A stretch of DNA of 64,000 nucleotides from Methylobacterium sp. C25 (lineage in GTDB: Bacteria; Pseudomonadota; Alphaproteobacteria; Rhizobiales; Beijerinckiaceae), in contig NZ_JAAUVI010000002.1 of NCBI RefSeq assembly GCF_021352225.1, positions 186,001 through 250,000 of the forward strand, given 5' to 3'. Shown piece after piece: positions 1-8,382 of this stretch. Every line of letters starts with the position of its first letter. Within the stretch, counting starts at the first letter, position 1. The position numbers and the translations under genes are program-made. The notes under the pieces are model-generated. The model did no database searches. It saw only the letters and a list, made by a program, of their open reading frames with translations, and had not been told where the DNA came from.

Positions 1-370
1 CGTTCACCTCGATCCCGTGCCCGGCGAAGAACACGACGGCGATTTCGGAATCCTTGGCAGTCCCGAGGAATGCGCGAATGGCGCGCTTTAGTTCCAGGCT
101 TTCGAGGTCTTGCTTGAGCTCCACCTTCGTGAAGCCGGCCTTCTTAAACATTTCCGCGACGGACGAGGCGTCGCGCACCGGATTGGAGAGAACCGGCGCG
201 TTGCGATAGGCCGAGTTGCCAATCACCAGCGCCACTCGTCGCTCGGACGCCTGCGCCTCCAGACCGGCCGGGGACAAAATGGAGCAGGCCAGCGCCAGCA
301 CGCGCAAGAGCCAGCCAGTCGTCGATTGGGCGCGCGAAGCCGGTCGCGAGGCTGCTCGTTCGTCGATCAT
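1..370 (-). CDS. Caspase-like (peptidase C14) exported protein, 3' truncated by window edge
   Basis: Only the first 123 residues are inside the window. A hydrophobic segment at about residues 20-38 looks like a signal peptide or anchor. The p20-like caspase fold follows: a first beta strand RVALVIGNSAYR (residues 45-56), an NPVRDA motif, and the strand AVVFFAGHG with the presumptive catalytic His118. The catalytic Cys would lie beyond the edge. The ATG overlaps the stop of the upstream DUF4399 gene (ATGA), so the two are probably co-transcribed. Bacterial caspase homologues of this type are cysteine peptidases of mostly unknown substrate. The family call is firm; the function is not. Confidence 0.8.
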   Translation of the reverse strand, partial: MIDERAASRPASRAQSTTGWLLRVLALACSILSPAGLEAQASERRVALVIGNSAYRNAPVLSNPVRDASSVAEMFKKAGFTKVELKQDLESLELKRAIRAFLGTAKDSEIAVVFFAGHGIEVN

Positions 371-1239
371 CGCCGGCGCTTATGACGTTTGCGCCGCGGT
401 GCCTGTCCGGATGCCGTGACGTTGACCGTGATCGGCTTCGAGACGACCGGTGGATCGTGCGCGACGTGGTTCTCGTCGGCCAGGACGAGCTGCAGCCTGT
501 GCTGGCCGAGCGGCAACGAAACCTTCGCCTCGGTCTGCCCCGCGCCAAAATGGAGATGATTGGCATCGTTGGGAATCGGACGATCGAGCGGTGGCAGATC
601 CGTATCGATGAGGAGGTGATGATGGCCGGTATTCGCCTTCGCGAAGCCTGCCGGTGCGACGCCCATGTTCTCGAGGCCGAACCGAATCAGCGGCGTGCGC
701 GAGACGTAGCCGCCGTCGCGCGGGCTGACGATGTAGACCTTGGCGTCCTTCGGCGAGGGATGCCGGGCGCCCTTCTGCGCCGTCGTGGGTTCAGAGGCCG
801 CGGCCTCCTTCACGATGACCTTGATGCGCTCCGACATCACGGGCGGTGAGTGCGGGATGTGCTTGTGGTCGGCCAGCAGGAGTTGAAGCGTGTGTTCGCC
901 TGGCGGCAGGTCGAGCGTCGCCTCAGTCTGGCCAGCGCCGAAATGCAAGTGGTTCAGATCGTTCGGGATCGGCTCGTTCAGCTTTGGCAGGTCTGTGTCG
1001 ATGAGCAGATGGTGATGGCCCGAATTGTCCTTCTGCAGGCCGGCCGCCGTCACGCCCATCCCGCGAAGGCCGAAATGCACCACGCTCGAGGGCGGAATGG
1101 TTGCGCCGTTCTTGAGGTCGATGAAGTACACCGCCGCGCCGGGCGGTGACGCACTCGGACCGGCCGGCTGTCCACCTTGGGCCAACACCGCGCCGGACTG
1201 CACAACTAGTACAACCGCGAGCCAAAAGGTTTGCCGCAT
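367..1239 (-). CDS. Exported protein with two tandem DUF4399 domains
   Basis: 290 residues. I start at the ATG that opens a clear signal peptide (MRQTFWLAVVLVV, ending near LAQ at residue 21); an upstream extension of the frame has no signal character. Two homologous domains follow, roughly residues 37-143 and 167-274. Each carries GHHHLLIDTDLP and HLHFGAGQTE, and they are clearly an internal duplication. The His-rich conserved motifs suggest metal binding (inference). The C-terminus is very basic (PRRKRHKRRR). The stop overlaps the start of the caspase-like gene, so the pair forms an operon. DUF4399 has no established function. Confidence 0.85.
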   Translation of the reverse strand: MRQTFWLAVVLVVQSGAVLAQGGQPAGPSASPPGAAVYFIDLKNGATIPPSSVVHFGLRGMGVTAAGLQKDNSGHHHLLIDTDLPKLNEPIPNDLNHLHFGAGQTEATLDLPPGEHTLQLLLADHKHIPHSPPVMSERIKVIVKEAAASEPTTAQKGARHPSPKDAKVYIVSPRDGGYVSRTPLIRFGLENMGVAPAGFAKANTGHHHLLIDTDLPPLDRPIPNDANHLHFGAGQTEAKVSLPLGQHRLQLVLADENHVAHDPPVVSKPITVNVTASGQAPRRKRHKRRR

Positions 1240-1410
1240 CGCTATTCGGTGCACAGCATGGTTCCCGGCGGTCACGACTGAGGGATACAGTCTCCGCAAG
1301 ACTTTCGTCCCGACGGAACACAATGGCAAGCCGTCACCTATGCAGACCTCACGAATCCTGTCACTTTCCGTGGAGGGTTGTCGGGCGCGCGTCGAGGATC
1401 TGCGGAAGAC
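1240..1410. promoter_or_regulatory. Divergent intergenic region, DUF4399/caspase operon versus caspase-FGE fusion gene
   Basis: 171 bases between two divergently starting genes that both encode exported proteins and share the caspase theme. It must carry the promoters of both units, and joint control is plausible. I could not identify a convincing -35/-10 pair or operator by eye. Confidence 0.4.
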
Positions 1411-2940
1411 ATGCGGAAGAGGTTGGCGACGGGACTGGCGTTGCTCCTGCTGCTGGTAATCTCGGCGACGGTTCACGTCCGTGCCCAGCAGCCGCCATCA
1501 GCCGATTCGGGTTCTCGCATCGCCTTGCTGCTCGGCAATGACCTCCAGGGGATCGGCGCTCAACTCGGTCGGCTCGGCTTCGCCACAACCATGATCGAGA
1601 ATGCCGACAAGCGGCGCATGGCCGAGGCAGTGCGCAGCTTCGTCGCGAAGGCCCGCAACGGCTCGACGACCCTGTTCCTGTTCCGCGGCGCGATGTTGAG
1701 GCTGGGCCAGTCGAATATTTTGTTGCCCTCCGACGCACGGGGCGGCTCGGAGGAAGCGGCGCGGTCCGCCGGGATCGACCTGAACGCGATCGAGAGCGAT
1801 CTCTCCCGCCGGGGCGCGTCGATCAAGATCATCATCGTCGACGCCCCGCGCAGCGGAGCCGTGGTGGAAGCCTTCGGGCTTCCGCACGGGCCGCCCGCAG
1901 CGCTGGAACTGCACGAGGGAACGCTCGCGATCGTTAACGCGAGCACGGACTCGCAGAAGGGCTCGCAGGGTGCGGCCGGCGACGCTGCCGATCCCTTCCT
2001 GCCGGAGCTTCAGCGTCAGACGGCCATCGCCAACGTGACACTCGAGCAGGCCTTCGCCAAGACGCGAAACGCCGTCGCCAAGGCCACGGCAGGCCGGCAG
2101 GTTCCCTTGGTGTCGTCCTCCCTCTTGAGTGACTTCTACATCACCGCGAACGTGCCGGCGGCCGCGCCGTCATCGAGCGGCGCTGCCACAGATGCCGACG
2201 CGACGGCGAAGGCGGCCGCCCCGCAGGCAGGCGAGACCTTCCGGGATTGCGACACTTGCCCTGAACTTGTGGTCGTTCCCTCCGGCGAATTTGCGATGGG
2301 CTCGACCGACAGCGAATTCGAGAAGCCGCAACACCGCGTGACGCTGGCGAAGCCCTTTGCCGTCGGCCGCTACGAGGTCACCTTCGCACAATGGGATGCC
2401 TGTGCTGCTGCCAAGGCCTGTCGCGCGGACATCGACGACCATGGCTTCGGGCGCGCCGATCGGCCGGTCATCGACGTGAGCTGGGACGAGGCACAGGTCT
2501 TCGTGAAATGGCTGTCGTCACAGACGAAACAGGCTTATCGGCTGCCGAGCGAAGCCGAGTGGGAATACGCTGCGCGCGCCGGGTCGCGTTCGGTTTTTCC
2601 CTGGGGAGCGGCCGCCGGCAACGCCAAAGCCAATTGCGACGACTGCTCCAGCAATCCCTCACGGACGACATTGCCGGTCGGCAGTTTCCGGCCGAATGCC
2701 TTCGGGCTGTTCGACACGGCCGGTAACGCGGCCGAATGGGTCGACGATTGCTGGAACGGCTCCTATCGGAGCGCCCCGTCGGACGGCTCGTCCTGGCGCA
2801 CCGGGCAGTGCCAGATGCGGGTGCTTCGCGGCGGGGCATTTGCCAACAAGGCCAATGCGGCGCGCTCGTCCGCAAGGTTCCGCTACGATCGCGATGTCCG
2901 CTACTACACCAACGGGTTCCGCGTCGCCCGCGACCTATAG
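1411..2940 (+). CDS. Exported fusion: degenerate caspase-like domain plus FGE/sulfatase-modifying-factor-like domain
   Basis: 509 residues. The start was chosen at MRKRLATGLALLLLL, which opens a signal peptide ending near VRAQ. Residues about 36-245 follow the caspase fold (RIALLLGNDL, then helix and strand spacing as in the neighbouring caspase). The catalytic His motif is replaced by FRGAM (91-95), and the usual DACR-type motif by VDAPRS (143-148) with Pro where Cys is expected, so peptidase activity is unlikely. Residues about 280-509 form an FGE-sulfatase domain (VPSGEFAMGS, RLPSEAEWEYAARAG, GNAAEW, VLRGGAF, GFRVAR). The FGE cysteine pair is not seen, so a binding role of the fold is more likely than formylglycine synthesis (inference). 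Confidence 0.85.
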   Translation: MRKRLATGLALLLLLVISATVHVRAQQPPSADSGSRIALLLGNDLQGIGAQLGRLGFATTMIENADKRRMAEAVRSFVAKARNGSTTLFLFRGAMLRLGQSNILLPSDARGGSEEAARSAGIDLNAIESDLSRRGASIKIIIVDAPRSGAVVEAFGLPHGPPAALELHEGTLAIVNASTDSQKGSQGAAGDAADPFLPELQRQTAIANVTLEQAFAKTRNAVAKATAGRQVPLVSSSLLSDFYITANVPAAAPSSSGAATDADATAKAAAPQAGETFRDCDTCPELVVVPSGEFAMGSTDSEFEKPQHRVTLAKPFAVGRYEVTFAQWDACAAAKACRADIDDHGFGRADRPVIDVSWDEAQVFVKWLSSQTKQAYRLPSEAEWEYAARAGSRSVFPWGAAAGNAKANCDDCSSNPSRTTLPVGSFRPNAFGLFDTAGNAAEWVDDCWNGSYRSAPSDGSSWRTGQCQMRVLRGGAFANKANAARSSARFRYDRDVRYYTNGFRVARDL

Positions 2941-2950
2941 ACGTGCCCGC

Positions 2951-3358
2951 TCAATGACGGCGTCGCCGTCTCCGGCGGCTCGATCCCTCCTCGCTCGAAC
3001 CTCCGACGTCGAAGCTCGCGCTCTGCCGCCCTCCGCTGCGTGAATAACGGCTGCGCCGACCTCGGCGTGGAGTCTCATCGATCACGGGCTCTTCGAGAGC
3101 CGGCATGCCGGCAATGGCCGAAGGGGTTGGCGGCGGCACGGTGATCGCGGGGCCGCCGCCGGAATCGTCGCCTCCGGATACGCCCTTGGCGGCGGGGCCA
3201 AACATCGCGAGGCACTGATTGTAGGCCAAATCGTTCTTAAGCCGCTCGCAATCGGCGACGGAGCGTGGCGCACCCTGTGCCCAGGCAGCGGAGGCGAGCA
3301 GTGGCAGCAGACCTGCGGCACTAAGGGCAAGGATCGTCGATACGGGCAGACGGGGCAT
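2951..3358 (-). CDS. Small exported protein with Arg-rich C-terminus
   Basis: 135 residues. The signal peptide is MPRLPVSTILALSAAGLLPL, ending near AWAQ. A short conserved-looking segment with two Cys (VADCERLKNDLAYNQCLAMF) follows, then a Gly/Pro/Ser-rich linker and a polyarginine tail ending RRRRRRRH. No known enzyme motif was found. It is convergent with the caspase-FGE gene, only 10 bases away. Function unknown. Confidence 0.7.
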   Translation of the reverse strand: MPRLPVSTILALSAAGLLPLLASAAWAQGAPRSVADCERLKNDLAYNQCLAMFGPAAKGVSGGDDSGGGPAITVPPPTPSAIAGMPALEEPVIDETPRRGRRSRYSRSGGRQSASFDVGGSSEEGSSRRRRRRRH

Positions 3359-3434
3359 CGGGCGCGGTCGGCTCCGAGACTGATGGGGCGAGTTCGCGGC
3401 CTTCTGGAGAGGGAGTACGGCGAAATAAGGAGGA

Positions 3435-3647
3435 TCAGGCAGGATCGTCCGGGCGCTCCATCCAACGGATCAGCGGCATCAGGGGAAAAATCCAGGCGAT
3501 GCCAAGGATCGAGTAGAGAAATGCCTGCACCAGAGCTGGCGTCTCAGCGATGCGGCTGTCGGCGAGCGCCATTGCGAGCGGCGCATAGACGATCACGAAA
3601 GCCAGGATCGCGATGGTCCCGATCAGGGCGCGGATGCGGCGGGGCAT
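3435..3647 (-). CDS. DUF2842 small membrane protein
   Basis: 70 residues with two predicted membrane helices (about residues 7-28 and 40-62) and a basic N-terminus. Length and pattern (ALADSRIAE between helices, ending IRWMERP) match the DUF2842 family common in Alphaproteobacteria; function unknown. The same frame stays open far upstream, antisense to the heme A synthase gene, but this ATG gives the family's usual length. Confidence 0.75.
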   Translation of the reverse strand: MPRRIRALIGTIAILAFVIVYAPLAMALADSRIAETPALVQAFLYSILGIAWIFPLMPLIRWMERPDDPA

Positions 3648-3827
3648 GAGTCGGGTCCGAAGGCGTGTCTCGACGATGAGGGCAGGCCTAAAGCGCCTGT
3701 GCGAGCCTGGCAACGCATGTGGTTGCCGCTGCGACCCCGTCGGCGTTGCTCCGCGACCCACGCCCGGCCTAAAGCATCCCGACATGCCGGAACGTCCGGC
3801 GCGCGCCTTCAGACACCGCCGAGCCTC

Positions 3828-4958
3828 ATGCCTTCTTCCCCTATCCCCGCCACCCGGGCCGCGGCCATCCGCCCGCATCGCCGTATGGTGCGGATCTGGC
3901 TCTACGTGCTCGCCGGGCTCGTTGTCGCGATGGTGGCGCTCGGCGGTGCGACCCGGCTGACCGGATCGGGCCTGTCGATCACAGAATGGAAGCCGGTTAC
4001 CGGCGCGCTCCCGCCACTCTCGGCGGCAGACTGGGCCGCGGAGTTCGAGAAGTATCGCGACACGCCTCAGTACAAGATCCTCAACGAAGGCATGGGCCTC
4101 GATTCCTTCAAGGCGTTGTACTGGTGGGAATGGGCGCATCGCTTGCTCGGGCGGCTGATCGGCCTCGCATTCTTCCTGCCGCTGATTGTGTTCTGGCTTC
4201 GGGGCGCACTCGATAGGCGGCTCGGCCTTGGCCTCCTCGCGCTCGGCGTGATCGGCGCGTTCCAGGGCGCGATCGGCTGGATCATGGTGGCGTCCGGGCT
4301 CCAGCCCGGCATGACGGCGGTGGCGCCCGTGAAACTCGCGCTGCATCTCACGACGGCGAGCCTGATCCTGGCGGGTCTCGTCTGGCTCGCCGCCGGCACC
4401 CGCTCGACGGTGCTCGCGCCGGCGCCGGGACGCATCCGTGCGGGAGCCGTTGTGCTCATGGTTCTGGTTCTCGCCCAGATCGCACTCGGCGGCCTCGTCG
4501 CGGGCTCCCATGCCGGGCTGGCCTACAACACCTGGCCGACGATGAACGGCCGGCTCGTGCCGCCATTGGACACCCTGTTCGCGACGGTGCCCTGGATTGA
4601 GAACTTCGTCGACAACCTTACCCTCGTGCAGTTCAACCACCGGATCGTGGCTTATCTCGTCGTCCTCGCAGCGATCCTGCACGCGCTCGATGCGCGACTG
4701 AGCGCGGCCGGCACGGGCGCGGCGCGTCGGGCGGCAGGCGTCGCGATCCTGACGCTCGGACAAATGGGGCTCGGCATCGTCACGCTGTTGCTCGCGGTGC
4801 CGCTTTGGGCGGCACTCGCGCACCAGGTCTTCGCCATGGCGGTCCTGACGATGGCCACCGCCCATGCGCGGCTCAGCCGGGGCCACGATGCGGTCGCGGC
4901 GGCGGATGAGGCCGCCGTGCCGTTTGGCTTCGAGCAGCTCGCCGGCCGTCCGATCTGA
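3828..4958 (+). CDS. ctaA: Heme A synthase (CtaA/Cox15 type)
   Basis: 376 residues, integral membrane. The enzyme oxidises the C8 methyl group of heme O to make heme A for aa3-type oxidases. Eight hydrophobic segments are visible. Conserved family features include GGATRLTGSGLSITEW after helix 1, EWAHRLLGR with His104, ALHLTTA, QFNHRIVAY and LAHQVFAM, which supply the heme-ligating histidines. The start was chosen at MPSSPIPATR; a longer frame upstream has no family similarity. No other cytochrome oxidase genes are in the window. Assignment is firm. Confidence 0.93.
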   Translation: MPSSPIPATRAAAIRPHRRMVRIWLYVLAGLVVAMVALGGATRLTGSGLSITEWKPVTGALPPLSAADWAAEFEKYRDTPQYKILNEGMGLDSFKALYWWEWAHRLLGRLIGLAFFLPLIVFWLRGALDRRLGLGLLALGVIGAFQGAIGWIMVASGLQPGMTAVAPVKLALHLTTASLILAGLVWLAAGTRSTVLAPAPGRIRAGAVVLMVLVLAQIALGGLVAGSHAGLAYNTWPTMNGRLVPPLDTLFATVPWIENFVDNLTLVQFNHRIVAYLVVLAAILHALDARLSAAGTGAARRAAGVAILTLGQMGLGIVTLLLAVPLWAALAHQVFAMAVLTMATAHARLSRGHDAVAAADEAAVPFGFEQLAGRPI

Positions 4959-5220
4959 CCGCATAGCCCGTACCGTTTCGGGACTCCGCCGCGGCATGCC
5001 TCATGCAAGCTCCGCAAGGAGACCGGCGGAAGATCGGACTGTAGCGCCTTGCCGAACGCGGCAATGCGCTACAGGGCAGTACTCGTGCCGCACTGCACAC
5101 GCGGCTCGAATCGGTTGTTCGTTCGAGCTTTGCACTGTGTCAGTGCAGCTCGGTATTCCGGTCGCGGAACAACTTGGACGTCTTGTGATTTATGATTGAC
5201 CGATCGATGAGGAGCTTCAG

Positions 5221-5901
5221 ATGTTCCTGGCGGAAGATGGAAGGCCGCTCGCGCTGACTTGGCACTACACCCGCGAGGAGCTGCGGGCCGATGGGGCCGT
5301 GCATCTTCTCGGGGTCGCCTTGGGCACCATTGGTGCAATCGCGCTCATCGTCATCGCCACCCTGACGCATCTTGGCTGGATCGCTCGGGCCTCGGTCCTG
5401 ATCTATGCCGGCGCTCTCGTCGCCATGCTCGGCGTCTCCGCCGCCTACAACATGTGGCCGGTCTCGCCGCGCAAATGGATCCTGCGTCGGGTCGATCACG
5501 CCTTCATCTACCTGATGATCGCGGGGACCTACACGCCGCTCGTTGCGCTCGTCGGCAACGGCCCGGTTGCCTGGAGCCTGCTCGGGCTGATCTGGACCGT
5601 GGCTGCGATCGGAATCGCCATAAAGCTGCTGATGCCGGGCCGATGGGATCGCCTCTCGATCGTGCTCTATCTCATGCTCGGCTGGAGTGGCGTGCTCGCC
5701 TACGAGTCCACGATCGCAAGCCTTTCGCCGGCGGCCCTCTGGATGCTCGCCATCGGCGGACTGCTCTATTCCTTTGGCGTGGTCTTCCACGTCTGGCGCA
5801 GCCTGCCGTTTCAAAATGCGATCTGGCACGCCTTTGTGCTCGCGGCGGCATGCTGTCACTACGGTACGATCGTCACCAGCGTCCTCGCCGCCGGTAACTG
5901 A
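5221..5901 (+). CDS. Hemolysin III family (PAQR-like) membrane protein
   Basis: 226 residues with about seven membrane segments. Family signatures are the early HLLGVALG (His near helix 1), DHAFIYLMIAGTYTPL in the middle, and the late FHVW and WHAFVLAAACCHY histidines, which form the zinc site of the hemolysin III/PAQR fold. A Shine-Dalgarno sequence GAGGAG precedes the ATG. Despite the name, a hydrolase-like membrane role is more likely than haemolysis. It is transcribed away from ctaA after 262 bases in which I see no gene. Confidence 0.88.
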   Translation: MFLAEDGRPLALTWHYTREELRADGAVHLLGVALGTIGAIALIVIATLTHLGWIARASVLIYAGALVAMLGVSAAYNMWPVSPRKWILRRVDHAFIYLMIAGTYTPLVALVGNGPVAWSLLGLIWTVAAIGIAIKLLMPGRWDRLSIVLYLMLGWSGVLAYESTIASLSPAALWMLAIGGLLYSFGVVFHVWRSLPFQNAIWHAFVLAAACCHYGTIVTSVLAAGN

Positions 5902-5910
5902 CGGGCCCGT

Positions 5911-6159
5911 TCAGCCTGGGGCGGCTTCGCTGCCCTCGCCGAGACAGTCGAGCGCGCGTTCCACGGCGCCCACCGCTTCGAGCAGTCCCTGAACCATCGC
6001 GTCCACCTCGCAGGCGGGGCGGTTCATCAAGGCGGCCCTTTCGGCCAGATCCTGCAGCCCGTCGAGCGCGGCAAACAGATCGTCGGCAACCGAAACAACG
6101 TCGCAGCGCGGCCTGACGGTGACGGGTGCCGGACGGCGGAAGGGAACGACGTTGCTCAT
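5911..6159 (-). CDS. Small conserved protein of unknown function
   Basis: 82 residues. The start MSNVVPFRRP is a recurrent N-terminus among short alphaproteobacterial proteins and was preferred over an upstream in-frame start. The rest is a predicted helical segment (VADDLFAALDGLQDLAERA, then GLLEAVGAVERALDCLG), with no signal peptide. It ends 10 bases from the convergent hemolysin III gene. Function unknown. Confidence 0.6.
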   Translation of the reverse strand: MSNVVPFRRPAPVTVRPRCDVVSVADDLFAALDGLQDLAERAALMNRPACEVDAMVQGLLEAVGAVERALDCLGEGSEAAPG

Positions 6160-6467
6160 GGGGCGAGCCTTTCGCGATTTCGCCCCATTCTGCCACCGTC
6201 CGCCCGGCTTCCTCCACACGAATGCCGGGGTCTCGTGGCCTAACCCCCCGACTTCCGATCAGCGTGGTAAGCCCCGAGTGGCCTCTCGACATCACATCCA
6301 AGCGAAACCGTTAGGGAACGGTACAGAGTTGCTTGACGGAGACAGCGCCGGGTCGCAGGCCTGATGCGGACGATGGGATCCGTCCGATAGCGATCAGGCC
6401 ATGCAGCTTTGCACGGTCGTTGCGCGACGGCCAGCGAGCCGCACATCTTGTTAACGGGAATCCACTG
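6160..6467. other. Non-coding divergent region
   Basis: 308 bases between two divergently oriented small genes. Frames that cross it lack coding character. It presumably holds both promoters; no recognisable RNA or repeat was seen. Confidence 0.4.
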
Positions 6468-6689
6468 ATGCGCCTGACCCTCGCCCTCTTCGTCGCCGGA
6501 CTGGCCATGTCTGCGCTCTCCGGCTGCAACAGCACCGATTCCGGACCGGGCGGCAGCGGGCTCTCGGAGAGCTTCAACCCCGACAACTACCGCCGCTCGA
6601 GCAACACCAACGGCACACAGACTCGCCCTGACGTGAACCGCCAGTTCACGCAGCCGACGCTGCCGACGATCTCGAACCGCGGCTTCTGA
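6468..6689 (+). CDS. Small lipoprotein
   Basis: 73 residues. The start MRLTLALFVAGLAMSALSGC gives a signal peptide with a lipobox (LSGC, Cys20), so the mature protein is probably lipidated and membrane-anchored. The remainder is polar and low-complexity (Ser/Asn/Thr), ending ISNRGF. An upstream in-frame start was rejected because it would bury the lipobox. Function unknown. Confidence 0.7.
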   Translation: MRLTLALFVAGLAMSALSGCNSTDSGPGGSGLSESFNPDNYRRSSNTNGTQTRPDVNRQFTQPTLPTISNRGF

Positions 6690-6718
6690 TCCGGGCGACC
6701 GGCGCGGCAGGGCACGGC

Positions 6719-7261
6719 ATGAGAGGTTTCTCGATCGACGAGGGTGCCTGCGGCGCGGGAACCGGCTCCTACGAAGCTGGGCTGCTCACGCTGCCGGACG
6801 GCATGGCGCGCGGCGTCGAGACGATCGTGCGCCTGAGCCCTCATGCCGCGCCCCCCCGCAGCAGCGCCCTGCCGGGCTTCCTTGGAAACCTGCGCGAGGC
6901 ATTGCCGGCGACGGGCGGTCTCGCAATGCCGGCGCGGCTCGCCGTTTCGACGGTGCGGGCCGGCCTCGGCGTGATCGAGGAGGGACTGACGCCTGATTCG
7001 ACACAGCCCGCTGTGATCGACATCGACTTTGCCGACGGCACCACCATCGTCGCGCGGATGCGGCCGGAACTGATCGCCTCGCTGCGCCGGGATCGCGAGG
7101 TCGCCCTCGGCGCCCTCGATAGGGCTTCGCGCGGCGAGCCGCGCGCAGCGGAGGAGACCGCAGAGGCGCAGGAGGCGAGCGAGGCGCTTACCTCGATCTT
7201 CCGCTACGAGAAGCGCAATGGCCGCCTCCGCCGGGTCACCGAACCAGACGCAAAGGGCTGA
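6719..7261 (+). CDS. Hypothetical protein
   Basis: 180 residues, cytoplasmic by appearance. No recognisable domain. The middle reads as strands (PAVIDIDFADGTTIVARM) followed by an Ala/Glu-rich helix (EPRAAEETAEAQEASEAL). It starts 29 bases after the lipoprotein gene on the same strand and may share its transcript. It converges on the next gene with 7 bases between the stops. Confidence 0.55.
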   Translation: MRGFSIDEGACGAGTGSYEAGLLTLPDGMARGVETIVRLSPHAAPPRSSALPGFLGNLREALPATGGLAMPARLAVSTVRAGLGVIEEGLTPDSTQPAVIDIDFADGTTIVARMRPELIASLRRDREVALGALDRASRGEPRAAEETAEAQEASEALTSIFRYEKRNGRLRRVTEPDAKG

Positions 7262-7268
7262 GAAGCGA

Positions 7269-8339
7269 TCAGTTCTTCGCCAGGGCCTCGGCGAAGGCGC
7301 TGATCCGGTTGCGGGAATAGGTCGGAAGTCCGGCGCTGATCGAATTGCCGGTGTTGAACGACGAATTGCCCATCAGCACCTGCACCGGGAGCAGGTTCTT
7401 GAGCACCGGCACGCGTACATATTCCTGTTTGCGGTCGAGCACGTCGGCCTTTACCGCGAGCGCCATGTAGGTGGTCACCACCGACTTGCCCGGATCGTTC
7501 GGCAGCGGCTGCACGACGGCCAGGAAGTTGCCGAAGCGCAGGATCTGGTTGACCCAGAAGATCGTCTGTTCGAGGCCGCCGGCGACCGGCGTGTCGATCT
7601 TCGTGAGCGCGTTGAGGCCGGCTGCCTCGCCGGGCTGCAGCACGCGCAGCTCGCTCTGGAACGAGACGAACTCGGCGACCTTCTTGGTCGAGCCGAGTTC
7701 GAGCTTGTTGGCGAGCCGGACGCCGAGCGGCAGCTTGCCTTCGAGATCGTAGCGCGACTCCAGGCAGACAGTGCTCGGCGCATCGCACCAGGCCCGGTCG
7801 GGACGTTTGGCAAAGGCGGCGGCTGGATCCTTGGTCGGGGTGACGTCGGCCGGGTTCAGCGCCTTGTGGCGGATCGCACCGTCCATCTTTGAGACGAAGT
7901 CGAGGGTGGCGTAGCGCGACACGTCGATGGCGCCGGGAGCCTTGTTCACGACGAAGCGGCCTTCCGCGACGTAGACCTTCAGGGTCTCGTGGCGCTGCTT
8001 CGTCACGCCATTGAGCGTCTGGCTGTAATCGGGCTCGGCGTAGCCCGGAAAAGGCGCCAGCGCCGCCGCCTCGGCGGGCCGTGTCTTGACCCAGTCATTA
8101 TAGGAAATGAGCCCGCTCTCCGGATTGGTCGAGGCCTTGTCGCGGTAGTCCGTGAATAGGATGGTGCCGGGTTTGAGCGTCGCAACGTCGGTCGGGTCCA
8201 AGGCGCCCACGTCCTTCACGTTGGACGGCACGGTCGCCGAGGGCGCGGGGGGCGCCTGCAGCTTGATGGTCTCCTGAGCGTCAGCCGATCCAGCCGCCGC
8301 GAGGGCGAAGAGAAGGGTCGCCGAAAGCTGCTTCAGCAC
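7269..8339 (-). CDS. Exported protein of unknown function
   Basis: 356 residues. The signal peptide is MLKQLSATLLFALAAAGSADA. The mature part has two Cys close together (WCDAPSTVCLESRYDLEG), a likely disulfide, and no enzyme motif I recognise. The sequence is evenly mixed alpha/beta with good coding character. It lies 43 bases downstream of the PBP1A gene on the same strand, so co-transcription and a cell-envelope role are possible (inference). Confidence 0.65.
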   Translation of the reverse strand: MLKQLSATLLFALAAAGSADAQETIKLQAPPAPSATVPSNVKDVGALDPTDVATLKPGTILFTDYRDKASTNPESGLISYNDWVKTRPAEAAALAPFPGYAEPDYSQTLNGVTKQRHETLKVYVAEGRFVVNKAPGAIDVSRYATLDFVSKMDGAIRHKALNPADVTPTKDPAAAFAKRPDRAWCDAPSTVCLESRYDLEGKLPLGVRLANKLELGSTKKVAEFVSFQSELRVLQPGEAAGLNALTKIDTPVAGGLEQTIFWVNQILRFGNFLAVVQPLPNDPGKSVVTTYMALAVKADVLDRKQEYVRVPVLKNLLPVQVLMGNSSFNTGNSISAGLPTYSRNRISAFAEALAKN

Positions 8340-8382
8340 GTCGAATCCTTGGGGCTGTGAAGGCTATGCGCGGAGGCGCCGC

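Noticed and set aside
3435..4997. Long open frame of 520 codons antisense to ctaA
   Set aside because: Only its last 70 codons match a family (DUF2842). The rest is Arg/Glu-rich and is the mirror of ctaA codon bias in GC-rich DNA.
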